A stretch of 64,000 nt of DNA from Paragorgia papillata (lineage: Eukaryota; Cnidaria; Anthozoa; Scleralcyonacea; Coralliidae): contig JAWNZC010000178.1 in the NCBI GenBank assembly GCA_035771165.1, forward strand, positions 87,501-151,500, given 5' to 3'. Shown here one piece after another: positions 1 through 11,900 of the stretch. Positions within the stretch are counted from its first letter, which is position 1, and each line of letters opens with the position of its first letter. The position numbers and the translations under genes are program-made. The notes beneath the pieces are model-generated. The model searched no databases. It saw only the letters and a program-made list of their open reading frames with translations, and was not told the origin of the DNA.

Positions 1-2496
1 ATGTTTTCTAGTCTAAGAAATTTCTTTGACCGGCATCGGCGGAAGATATTCGTGACTGGAGCTGTGTTAGGAGGCGCTTATGTTCTAGGCAGGTTGACCC
101 AGTGGAAGTTAGCTGAATGGTACGAAAACCAACAGACTGAGTTCCTTGTTCAATCTAAAAAACAACTACACTTCGATGGTAACCAGAAAACGTGCAACTT
201 CACTTTTTACTCGCTGCTACCAGGATTAAGAGATGGTGTTTTAGAAGTTTTGGACACCGAGCCTATCACTGAAAGGCTCAAGAGTAATCCTTCTGATAAA
301 GTACTACTTTGGGAAGAGTTGAAGATTATGAGTTTTGCAAGAACTGTGACAGCAGTGTATGCTAGCTCACTGCTGTTTGTGTTTTTACGAGTACAGTTGC
401 ATCTGCTAGGGGGGTATATGTATCTGGATATCAAGGTAGACGAGGGCGAAGGAACATCAGCACGAGACAACGGGGTGTATGTTAGTGGTGAAACTCAGAA
501 ATGGTATCTTGGCATTGTGAGGTATTTTATAGAATCCGGAGTAAAAGAGCTTGTGGTGGTTATAAAACAGGTTATAGAAGGTAAGTGATTATGAAGTAAA
601 AAAGTGCTGCGTAGGTAGTGTTTTAGAGCAAAGTGAAAAGGTGGTAAACTGCTGATAATAGTTTAGTTTTGATAATGAAATACTGACATTCTGGTCAAGG
701 CCCTGCATCAGATTAAAATATTCTCAGCAGTTTACCCAGGCCTTGCCCAGAGATGCGCTCGATCAAGTGCATGCGTCAAAATACATATGACACACCTTTG
801 ATTGCACATGTGCATTCAATAAATTAATACTGTATTCTAATTTGGCATTTCTTACAAAAGAGTTCACACTTTAAGTTTAGTTGATGTACAGCAGGATTTA
901 AATAAACAATGAAAGATAAAAGTACTTAGATAAAACGGCACACGGTGGTGCTGTAGTCATATACAGACACCTGCACAGATTTAGTAGGTGCGTGAAAACG
1001 AGTGCCTTAAGTCTCCGAGGAGTGCTTTTTATAGAGCGCATCTGTTTTACTCCAGGCAAGGCCTGTTTACCACCTTTTCGCTTTGTTCTAGGAGTACGAA
1101 ATTATTTGTATTTTGAGTGTGAATAAAAAAGCTGTTTAATTTTAATTTCCAGGTGTTCTTGGCAGTGTCTCCTTAAAACAAAAGTTAAGTTACCATGACA
1201 TTAAAAGAATGCTGGGGCAGGTCAGACAATGTTTAAAATTCTCGGACTCTAGCCAAAGTGGAGAAGGATCATCGACGTCCAGGTTGAAAATATCTTCATT
1301 TATTCTGCCAAATAAAGAGGCTGAAGGATTTCAGGTGGACCAAGGTGGTAAAGATGCTGTATTTCAGCAGCTTTTGAATGAAACAGCCGATGTCTTGGAG
1401 AGTGAAGATTTTCAACTTGTTTTAAATGCTTGTCTGGATGTTGGATTTATGTATATTATGGAGAAAATGAAGCCATTGTTTATCATTGAACAGCAAGGTT
1501 ATTATTATGCATGGTTTAATGTTTTGAAATCTTTCTGTATAAACACTGTGAAAATCTGAATCTTATGACCAGATTCCATTGGGACCTAGCAGGATCCTTA
1601 CAGGGACCTAGCAGGATCCTTACAGGGACCTAGAAGGATCTGTACAGGGACCTAGCAGGATCCTTACAGGGACCTAGAAGGATCTGTACAGGGACCTAGC
1701 AGGATCCTTACAGGGACCTAGCAGGATCCTTACAGGGACCTAGCAGGATCCCTACAGGGACCTAGCAGGATCCTTACAGGGACCTAGCAGGATCCTTACA
1801 GGGACCTAGCAGGATCCTTACAGGGACCTAGCAGGATCCCTACAGGGACCTAGCAGGATCCTTACAGGGACCTAGCAGGATCCTTACAGGGACCTAGCAG
1901 GATCCTTACAGGGACCTAGCAGGATCCCTACAGGGACCTAGCAGGATCCTTACAGGGACCTAGCAGGATCCTTACAGGGACCTAGCAGGATCCTTACAGG
2001 GACCTAGCAGGATCCTTAGGGACCTAGCAGGATCCTTAGGGACCTAGCAGGATCCTTACAGGGACCTAGCAGGATTCTTAGGGACCTAGAAGGATCCTTA
2101 CAGGGACCTAGAAGGATCTGTACAGGGACCTAGCAGGATCCTTACAGGGACCTAGCAGGATCCTTATAGGTCCCTTTATTGACACACAATGCTCTCCCCA
2201 GATCCCCAACCAAAGTCTCCCCTACCTGGAAACTGCAACCCAACTCTTTTGAAACTCAACATTAATTTTTCATTGTAGATACTCCTCCAGATATGATTTG
2301 CTCAATTGAAGATGGCTGCTGTTCCATCCACCTTCCACTGGCCAAGATCATCCCAATTATTAGCGGAAAAATACACGACATCTTTTCTGAAAACAAAAAT
2401 GACTATCTACATGACATTGTCTCTTTGGAGTGTGCCAAAAGCTTTGCTGCGAACATTTATGAGGCGTTTAGTAACAAACCAAAAGATTTAATATAA
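1..2496 (+). CDS. PEX3: Peroxisomal biogenesis factor 3 (PEX3), complete, 3 exons
   Basis: Exons 1-580, 1153-1497 and 2279-2496, with GT/AG junctions all in phase 1, encode 380 residues; the vertebrate protein has about 373. PEX3 is the peroxisomal membrane docking receptor for PEX19 and is needed to insert peroxisomal membrane proteins. The N-terminus has the expected basic cluster RHRRK (11-15) followed by a hydrophobic anchor (about 16-33). The motif LWEELKI puts a Trp at residue 104, the position known in the human protein to contact PEX19. Exon 2 opens with GVLGSVSLKQKLS and exon 3 carries HLPLAKIIPIISGKIH and AANIYEAFS near the stop, all family hallmarks. The start codon is window base 1, so no promoter is visible. 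Exon 1 is a single long exon covering a region that is, to my knowledge, split into several exons in vertebrates. Identification is secure; splice sites are inferred from phase and homology. Confidence 0.95.
1576..2168. repeat. 22-bp minisatellite in PEX3 intron 2
   Basis: About 27 head-to-tail copies of a unit close to GGGACCTAGCAGGATCCTTACA fill most of intron 2. Variants include GAAGGATCTGTACA units and 18-bp units lacking TACA. The array has no spacers, no coding potential and no associated genes. Confidence 0.93.
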
Positions 2497-2595
2497 GTAC
2501 TGTAGTTACTCAAACTGTGTTAATTATAAATATCAAGACATGTACTGGAATCAGTGATGAACGTGACAAGTTTACTATGCAAAGGTTAAAATGCC

Positions 2596-2995
2596 TATGA
2601 AACGAAAATTAAGTTTGTCTTATTTGACAGAACACTTAAAATAACAGAGTAACATCTTTTGCAGTTTTTCGTTTCCTTGCTTCGTTGTTGAGATATTTCA
2701 GTTTGTTTGATACAGTATACAAATTAAACATCTTGACGTCACATGTGCATAATGAGTTATCAGTGAGACTTATATATCGTTGCTATTACAGGGCTTTCAG
2801 AATTATTTCAAGTAGGCGCCATTATCAAACATAATCACTTGGAAATCTGCATGTTTGGTGTTGTAGAAGAAACACACCCATGTGCTTCCTTCAAATTAAT
2901 TTAGTTTGATAATAGCAACGATATATAACCTTCCCCGCAAAGTCATTATGTACCTACAACGTCAAAATGTTTAATTTGCATATCAAACAAACTAT
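2596..2995. mobile_element. Damaged copy of a TTAA-type fold-back element
   Basis: The left arm (TGCCTATGAAACGAAAATTA, then a stretch containing TTTGCAGTTTTTCGTTTCC) and a right arm ending near CATATCAAACAAACT match the outer parts of the complete element at 16939-17426. The right arm is truncated. Related pieces occur at 11452-11560, 51664-51895 and 56365-56577. Confidence 0.7.
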
Positions 2996-3029
2996 GCATT
3001 TGAAACCATTAAAGGCATCTTGTCACTAA

Positions 3030-3724
3030 GGCCTATGCTAAACGTCGCACAACAGACGAATTTAAATGCGACATCGTCGAGTTTAAAGCCCCGCACAGAC
3101 GACCAAGTTTTCCTTGACAAGTTTTTCTTGATAAGTTTTATTTGTTCGTGTGCACGACACAAATTGACAAGTTTTTCCTTGACACGGAGCCTTGTTCAAA
3201 AGCTGGTCATGCCAGCTTTTGAACAAGGAAATTTGTTCGTGTGTATAGTCGTCAAGGAAAACTTGACAACTCATCTCCGAAGCTTATTACGCGATCATTA
3301 CTGTCAAGGAAAACTTGTCCAACCGTACACACGAGCAATTATAACTTGTCAAGGAAAATTGCTTGAAAAAAACGTGTTCATCGTACACACGAGCAAGGAA
3401 AGTTACCAATGAACTTGTCAAGAAAAACTTGGTCGTCTGTGCTGGGCTTAACGTCGAATTCAATTGTTTTTACTTGCACTCGTGGAGTCTGAAAATGACT
3501 TCTTGAAAACATGACACCGAACTGTCACAGACAGAAGAGAAACATTTAATTCGACATGAATTGTGGTGAGTGATTCGAACACGCATTGTCGTCGCATTAT
3601 CCGTCTGACTCAGACGAATTTAATTGCCGGGACGAATTATACGTCGCAGTTTCGTCGAATAAAATGCAAACAATTAAATTCGTCTGAATTACATTCGTCT
3701 ATTGTGCGACGTTTAGCGCACGCC
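3030..3724. mobile_element. PIF/Harbinger-type MITE, TAA target duplication
   Basis: Terminal inverted repeats GGCCTATGCTAAACGTCGCA and its complement near GTGCGACGTTTAGCGCAC are flanked by TAA at 3027-3029 and 3725-3727. It has no transposase. A second fold-back is inserted inside it. A partial copy of the outer family lies near 46270-46440. Confidence 0.8.
3087..3448. mobile_element. Nested fold-back MITE inside 3030-3724
   Basis: Arms start AGCCCCGCACAGACGACCAA and end in the near-complement GGTCGTCTGTGCTGGGCT, flanked by TAA at 3084-3086 and 3449-3451. The interior repeats CTTGACAAGTTTTTC motifs. The open frames across it on both strands are a by-product of the palindrome. Confidence 0.75.
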
Positions 3725-3847
3725 TAAATTTGGCAGCCGAATTAAATTCGACCGATTCTGTCGAATTTCAAACATCGAGTTTCTGCCGTGTCGAATTCGT
3801 TTCATAAATTTCTGTTTTCCTTCCGGCCTACCCCTCTCTGTGCCTTA

Positions 3848-4547
3848 AGGCCTGACCAAACGCTTTCAACATTTCATGCAACATCGTTCAACATTGTTGA
3901 ACGCATGTTGAACGAAAATTTGAACATGTTCAAATTTCGTTCAACACCATTCAACAACGTTCAACATCATTCATCAGGGTGGCCAAACGCATTCAACATG
4001 TTTATTTATTTATTTATTAACTTTACAACCATGAAAGAATGCAAAATACAGGAAATAAAGAGTGCAATACTTGAACATGATTGAAGGAATGATCAACAGG
4101 ACACGAGTCCCATGTGAAGACCAACCCAACAAAAAAATTACATAATAAACGTTAAGTAAACACACGATAAAAAAAACCCCAACAAACTAATACACAAATT
4201 ACATAAGAATAAAGATTTAAGAGCAATAACTTGGATTGAAAGAACGACATTTAGAACAGAAACTTTTCCAGGTGCGCAGTCTATTAACATCGAAATTGGA
4301 GTCTAACTTAGAAGAGTAGTGAATATAAAGTTCATGTTTAAAAATGGAAACAGAAGTACTATTACGAACTATCGGAGAGAGATTGTTCCAGAGAAAGACA
4401 ATTCTGTTGAAAAAAGAATTTCTAAATAGAGAAGTCCTACAAGGATTGGCTTGAAGCAAGTTGTTTTGACTTGAATGTTGAATCACGGTTGAATTCAACA
4501 ATGTTGAACGATGTTGAATGAAATGTTGAAAGCGTATGGCCAGGCCT
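3848..4547. mobile_element. Fold-back MITE (TTA duplication) carrying a LINE 3' end
   Basis: Arms AGGCCTGACCAAACGCTTTC and GAAAGCGTATGGCCAGGCCT face each other across about 700 bp, flanked by TTA at 3845-3847 and 4548-4550. The arms are rich in repeated TTCAACATTGTTGAAC palindromes. The centre is a LINE fragment listed separately. Confidence 0.78.
4000..4470 (-). pseudogene. Non-LTR retrotransposon 3' end fragment
   Basis: The minus strand encodes a short tail containing RTSLFRNSFFNRIVFLWNNL, the typical last block of LINE reverse-transcriptase open frames (FF.R....WN.LP...R....FK). It ends at a stop near 4217 and is followed by about 200 bp of untranslated sequence. On the minus strand this finishes in a run of AAATAAATAAATA at about 4000-4020, the usual kind of LINE tail. 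It is 5'-truncated and dead. Confidence 0.7.
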
Positions 4548-5900
4548 TTAGGCGTTGCCATTTCGTTCTGAAGCGTTGCTATAATTACATTTCAACTTTT
4601 GAAAAAGCAGTCGCATCCAATACTAATAGATTTGCATAATGCTTTCAAAAGTGTGACGTTTAAAAGAGGCTAAAATATCTTTACTATTAAATCATTGCAT
4701 GACCGTTGGGAAATGGGAAGTATATATCAACTCTAAACATGCAGTTTTTGGCTAAATTGCTGACGAACAAACAAGGCGGATATAGCACATATTGCATGGG
4801 TTATAAAGAATCATTATATATTAAGTCCTCTTTACATGTACTATATACCGGAAAACTTATACTGGCATAAAGGCTATCCGGTATACTTAGAATGGGACCT
4901 TAAAACAGAATAAAAGCGTCATTATCACGACGTCATTATGACGTCAACGTAAAGAACAGACTAAATAAAACAGACCGAGCCACACAACCATCACTCAGTT
5001 TAAATCCAGCACTGGACAACAAACAGAAGAAATCCAAACAAGAATTGGCTATAACATTAAAAAGGTATCAGTTGACTTTTATTCAAGAGTATATGTGTTT
5101 AATTTTTTTCGTTGATTGTGAATGGTGTTCGACTAAAGTGAAATGCCTTTTTGAGAAAGTGTGCCGTTTTCACAAGACCCACCAGATCGGTCAAAATAGT
5201 TTCATATTTCGCTTCGAGACCGGTTTTAGCCTTGCTTGGGTACTTATGAATAAAGGTCGTTGTTACTTCAAGATTTGGGTTAATATATTTCCACGGCATA
5301 TAATAAATATAGAAAAGTTCAAAGCGGAATAACAGCGGCCGAACATTTATATGGACATTTGTTTTGGGGAGTGTCATATACGATTAGAAGATCTTACTAT
5401 ATAATTGGTAAAACGAATACTAAAGAACCGACACAACGAGGAATTATAAAGCATGCACGATTATCAAAAACCTCATTTCTTCAAATATCCATAGGACATA
5501 GCCTTTTTTACATTAGGATGATATCAAAGTGGGGGAATTTATTTATTTTCTGAAGAAAGAAGAAAAAATGGATTCTACATACCAAATTGCCACTCACCGC
5601 AAGTTTTTCAATCGTTTCAATCCAATTCGTTTCGCCTTTCAATCCAATTCGTTTCGCCTTGTAATTAGCAAATTATATACAGTAAACATTTCCAAAGAAA
5701 ACATTCGAGATATCGCAATTCCATTCTCAACAAAGACACAAGCTAGGTTATAGCTTTATATAGCTGTAGAATTTTAACCAAAGAATTTTGGTATTTTTAA
5801 GAAAACTAAATCGTTAAAACCAACTTGGCGCCAAAGGTCGTCACTGCATGCATGACCGTTACATCTACTAGAAGCTTTTTAGTCTGTTTGTGCATATTCT

Positions 5901-5910
5901 TATATTTAAA
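5901..5910 (+). promoter_or_regulatory. Possible TATA box for the secreted gene
   Basis: TATATTTAAA lies about 33-42 bases upstream of the signal-peptide ATG. If used, it would give a very short 5' leader. This is sequence resemblance only in an AT-rich region. Confidence 0.3.
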
Positions 5911-5942
5911 TAACTTTCTCGGTTCTGCCATAGGTCGCCATT

Positions 5943-8900
5943 ATGAAAAAGAAAGTCACTCAATATTTGGCTGTCATATTTTCTCTTCTGGTCGTTGGTC
6001 AGCAGTTCTGTTCTGCCCGAGTAAGCAACGAAATTTTGAAGAGGCAATACTCAAAACGAGCAACATTTGGAGAAACCGTAAACAGGAATACTGACCAAGG
6101 TAAAACTTTTAAAAAATATATAACTAATACCTTCTTATTATAGCTGTGCAAATGATGGGGGGAAACAGACAGAACAATAGTCACTTTGTGTTTCTAGGCA
6201 CACAATAGGATCATATCGGCCTATTTCAAACGTCACTCTTCGCATGCGCCGAACCTAATTAATGCATGCTAACTGCACTATAAATCTTTGTTCGGTTAGT
6301 ATTAGTGTGGTTCTAAGGCCCTGTTCACACTATACCGGATAGGTTTTCGTGCCGGCACGATAAAACCATAATTATGTGCCGTTTCGTGCCGAATACAATA
6401 TAACCCCGTATATACAATATCACCACGCTCTATTCTCTTAATATACTTCCGACGCAACGGCGTGCCGGCACAAAAATTGTGCCGGAACAGGCGTTTTGTG
6501 TGTGAACAGAAGGCCTATCTGGTATGGTTTTCGTGCCGGCACAAAAGCTATCCGGTATAGTGTGAACGGGGCCTAAAACTTGTGTACACTCAATTCCCAA
6601 AGAAGAATTGGTTTAGTTCAGAGACAAAAGCCCCATTGTTGATTCAAATCTTTTTTGGCAGCCCTGCCGAGGGAGGAATTTTGTGACACGAGTTACAAGA
6701 AAAGTTACAGTAACTCGGTTTGTCTTGGGTTTACCAGCTAACATCCCCCCCCCCTTATAAGGTTAAGTGTTGTGTTGAGGGGAACTAAACGGATGAGTGA
6801 AGATAAACAGTAAAATGTCATTTAACACTAATTAAACACTCATTCAACGCTAATTTAACCAGCTCTTTCGCATGACGGAACTGTCGAAGAATAATTACCG
6901 GTAATCATGCACTTGACTATAAAATCCAGCGTTTATTCGAGTAAACACAGTACTTACAACACAACGTCTTTATGCACGGTCATACTAATTACCGACAAAA
7001 GCCGATAAAAGCCGACAAAAACCGACCAAAAAACAGACAACTACCGACAAAATTTTCTAGCAGTGTGTAGCACACAGACGACATGTATTTAATTTGCTTC
7101 GAGAACAATCTAAATCTGAATCGCTAATAATCTGACCGTGAATCGCTTCTTGAAAAACATTCAAAATGATTTTTATTGACCGTGAATTCGCTTCCTTGAA
7201 AAACATTCAAAATGATTTTTATTGACCGTGAATTCGCTTCTTGAAAAGCATTCAAAATGATTTTTATATATGCACATACATCAAGAGATGTTGAAACAAC
7301 ATAAAAATAAGTTCATATCAACGTTTAATAGCCATAGACAGAATAGACACTTAGTTATTTGCACGTTGTTTTTCTTTTGTCGGTATTTGTTTTTCTTTTT
7401 GTCGGTTTTTGTCGGCTTTTGTCGGCTTTTGTCGGCTTTTGTCGGTAATTAGTATGACCCTTTTTATGCAAAACAGAGGAAATGACTTGGCAGAGAGGAA
7501 ATGACTTGGCAGAGAGGATTAAATGACTTGGCAGAGAGGATTAAATATTTAAATGACTTGGCAGAGAGGAAATTATGGGTATAATAAATTTACGGTACAA
7601 CCATGTAAGACTTTTCTTTACCGTAAATTAATTTTAATAGCAGAACATCGCAAGTTTCAAATCACTTATAAAAACGAAGTTGCAAAGCAAACTGAACCAA
7701 ACGATTTATATCAACAATGATTTGATTACAAACCTATATATAATATTACATGCCAGAGTCGGACTGGCTTCGTATCAGGGGCGGTGCCATTAGGGAGAGA
7801 GGCGCAGTTAACAAAAAAAAATATTATGACATTGGCCTACTAAGGTGCATTACAGACAAATTTGCCCACAAGCCTCGGTATAAATAGAAAGATTTCAAAA
7901 TTGGTGATTGTTGTTGCCATTCTTCCCCCATGTATGATTAACTTACGGAAACTTTATATAAAAACGACAAGAAAGTGGCCGACAGGCTAATCATTTGCCG
8001 GAATAAAATATATCTTACGGAACAGCAACTCTCCTGTCTACCCCCAGCTGCTACCACACACAACATGAATTTAAGGAAGCAGAATATTATTCAGTAACAA
8101 ACTACATGCAATGGACAGCCATATTATTTTATAGTGAAATAAAAGTAGCGTGCTGCGTAGGCAGTGTTGAAACAACAATCGAAATATAGTTTAGGTTAGA
8201 TATACTGCCGAAACAGAGTCTAACGTTTAACGATTAATGTTTAAGCGAAGGCCCTGCATCAGAGAGAAAACGTATATCGGACGGCCACTTTAATATCGGC
8301 CACTTTACTATTAGCAAATACAGTATAGTTAGTTCATGGGGCGCAGTTGAGGTATTCTAAAGGGGGCGCATGTGCCATTGGCATAGGCCAGTCCAAGCCT
8401 GTTACATGCATAAAAAATAGAGTTCATGAGGGGCCCAACATTTTTCTACTGCACAAGACCACACAAGAACTTAATGTGACCAAAAACACAAAACTCTCTA
8501 AATATAATATGATAACTCACAGTTATGTTCTTTATTTCTTGTCGCAGAAGCCAATTCCAAAGACACCAGTGAACTAGCGCCAAGAAAAAAGAGTAAGTTG
8601 TAAAAATCACTTGGTCCCTTAGTAATGGGTGACTTCCGGCTTCATTTTGAAAACGATAGATGCTTAATCCAGTTTTATTTCGAGATCAGTGGTGGTCCCG
8701 CATGGCCACGATCAGCTATTGCTGAAACTAAACAATAGTGTAATATAACTTAAAGTTCAACAGTGTCTGATTTTAGCCATGGTGTATAGTTGCGCAAACA
8801 TCGTTTTCGGTTTCGTAAGTTTTCTATCCAGTTCCCCTTCCATTATCTATGGTCAGTGTTGTGTGTGTGTGGGGGGGGGGGGGGGGGAGAGGTTGTGCAT

Positions 8901-11900
8901 GAGGGTGGGGTGTAGGGGTAGGAAAATGAAGAGAGAGAGAGTTGGGTGGAAAAGACAAAAAAAACTATCCTCCACACTCTCTCTGATTAGATAAATGTCA
9001 GGTGACGTCATTTGCCTGAATTCAGGTCAGACTAACTTCAGGTCAAGTCTCGTGTAAACACCTAATTTTTTTCACTAAATAGAATTTGTACATATTTTTC
9101 TTTCAGGATTTGCTGTATCTCTGGCCCAAGGTGTGTTCATTGCTGCCTTTCTTGTACAACTTGGAGCCGTTGGTTTAGATCTTGGTTTCAAATATGGTGG
9201 TGGGTGTTGTATACACCATGAATCAATATGCGACAACCAAAAAAAATTCAAAAACATTGTGAAGGATCTTAGATTACTTAGTGATGACATTGATGTTCGT
9301 TATCTCAAAGGTAAGTAAGTACGCCGGAGTAAAATGAGGGAGGGGTCCTACCCTTTTGTAGCGCGGTTTCGTGTTTAATCCTTATTATAAAAGAAGGTGT
9401 CCCTCTATGCACGCTCTGATCAGGCCCGAATTTACCAATTTTGGGCCTACATGCTAAGTGGGACGACACATTTCAAGGGGGTCCAGGGGCATGCCCCCCT
9501 GGAAGTTTTTTGAATTTTGGGTCTCTGAAACAGCATTTCCCGCATTTTGAGGACACTTTTGAGCAAAATATAAAGGTCTGAAATCCCATTTTTTAACATT
9601 TTTTAAAACGTAGGCCGTCCAAATTGTGGGCCTACAGGCTATAGCCTGGTAATTTTGAAATCTAGAGTCTCTGAAATGGCATTTACTGCGTTTTGGGGGA
9701 ACATTTTACAGAATCCTAAACGTTATAAAACCTTTACCGCCCACAACAATTTTTTCATCATTCTTCATTTTTTTCGGCCTTTCTTAATTCTTGGCATTTC
9801 GATATGGCTCATTCATAATACTTCTGGTCAGCAATCATCAAATGCTAATACGTGGAGTACTTCATGAAATGAGTTTTGAGCTATCACACGGTACGATTTT
9901 CACCAGGATTGTCACCCTGCAGTGATATGGAATTTTCAAAATGCTGTATATCAAAGATGTATAAATATTCAACGTATAATAACCGTTACCTTCGGCGCAA
10001 AGGCAGGGGGGCTCAGCCCCCCTTTTTTCCCACTTTTACAAAGTTGGGGGGCTTTAGCCCCCCCGGTTCCGCCGCCTATGCCTGGCTCTGATTGGCTGGG
10101 CTCTGTGCATTTATAAAAGTATGAAGATCATGCATGACGTAGCTGGCCGGAAAAGCCAGTCAAACGTACTGTCTAATTTGTAGCTTGTTTTTTTCCTTCT
10201 TATTTTATAAAACAAATAAAACATATCGCTCCTGTGCATATGTATACTCTTATAAAGGTACGTTTGACGTAATTTGGACACGAAAGAAGTGTAACTCTAC
10301 TCAACTTCTTTCGTATTCAAATGACGTCAAACGAACCTTTATAAGAGTACATAATTATGCACTGAGCCTTGTTTTATTTGTTAAATAGTACCAGGGGTTT
10401 CCCTAATAGTACCAGGGGTTACCCTAATAGTACCAGGGGTTACCCTAATAGTACCAGGGGTTACCCTAATAGTACCAGGGGTTACCCTAATAGTACCAGG
10501 GGTTACCCTAATAGTACCAGGGGTTACCCTAATAGTACCAGGGGTTACCCTAATAGTACCAGGGGTTTCCCTAATAGTACCAGGGGTTACCCTAATAGTA
10601 CCAGGGGTTTCCCTAATAGTACCAGGGATTACCCTAATAGTACCAGGGGTTACCCTAATAGTACCAGGGGTTTCCCTAATAGTACCAGGGGTTACCCTAA
10701 TAGTACCAGGGGTTTCCCCAGAGTAAAATACTTGATACTAAAAGTGTCTGTGAAGTGAAAATTTTCGATATTAAGATTAACTTGGATTGTTTTAGCTAAC
10801 CAACTCTTTGAGTGGGCACAGTCGTCGAATTACGAGGTGAATGAATTGTGGCTTAAAATTGAGAGAATTGCCAACTTGAATAATGAGATTGTAACAGGAA
10901 TTAATCCAGCAGTAATAACCGAGCTTGAAGCAATATCAGCTGAAATTGAGGTAAGAGAAGACGTGTGTAGAGTGTAGAGTGTAGAGTGTAGTTTTCAGGT
11001 CATTACGCAAGTAACGAAACCTCGTTCCCAGGCCCTGGCATCAGCTGGTCGACTCTGTTTTTTCATTGGTTGATTGCTTTTCTTAAACATTCCTCATGAA
11101 ACATATTTACTACTCAAATCAGTAGAGCGAGTAGTTTTCCGAAGCGACAGTTTCGTTAACCGCAGATCAATTTCAAAGCAATCACGAGATGTATTCTTAT
11201 GTACCACGTGATAGCTTGTTTACGAGTTAACAATTGGATGTTTATCACGTGGTACATGAGCATACACCTCGTGATTGCTTTAATATTGATCCGCGGTTAA
11301 TAAAACTTCGGAAGCGATAAAAAAATCATCTATGTCTCGCTCTACTGATTTGAGTAGTATGCTGTGCATAGTTTTGTGCCAGTTATGATCAAATAGCTTC
11401 AAGAAGACCGCCAACGGGACAGATGGGATCGCCATTACTTACTCAGAATGATTTTGCATATCAAACAAACTGAAATATCTCAAAAACGAAGCAAGGAAAC
11501 GAAAAACTGCAAAAGGAGTTACTTTGTCATTTTAAGACCTTAGTTTTCGATTTTTAGTGTGCACGATAAACTGCCCAGCTATGTCTGTGTCTGTCCGTAT
11601 TCTTAACAAACTCGTAACGATGTATGTTTTCTTGATTACAGAAAGAAATCAACGCAAAGAATGATACTGTTCTAGCGTATGAAGAGCAGGATTTTATCTT
11701 GCGGTTCCAAACTGTGTGGGACAAGACCAATTCAGCCCTTCAGAGTGGTTTCTACCTCGCATCGTATCCTCTCTCCTTCCTTGCTCAACGTCTTGTCAAT
11801 TATTTCGTTAGACGATCTATTAATAGAGTATGTATACCACATATATGTATAATTCGCTGCGTTTGCATAACATAGAACATATCCGGTGTCCCAGTTAATT

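Larger units (their letters stand above)
2497..5942. other. Intergenic region, PEX3 to secreted gene
   Basis: No gene is supported here. The space is largely fold-back transposons (2596-2995, 3030-3724, 3848-4547) followed by AT-rich sequence with no recognisable feature from about 4560 to 5850. Short open frames in it have no homology I recognise. Confidence 0.7.

Noticed and set aside
1576..2168. Regular short repeats that might suggest a CRISPR array
   Set aside because: Units are contiguous without unique spacers, in an intron of a eukaryotic gene; it is a minisatellite.
5045..5377. Overlapping open frames of 95 and 92 codons on both strands
   Set aside because: No recognisable motif, no splice partners and AT-rich composition; treated as chance.
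8870..8890. Pure G runs here and at 20164, 20860 and 43502
   Set aside because: Short homopolymer or G-rich tracts without partners; no functional structure can be argued from them alone.
10369..10758. 129-codon open frame of NSTRGYP repeats
   Set aside because: Produced by a 21-bp tandem repeat; no start context or splice sites, and flanked by intron sequence.
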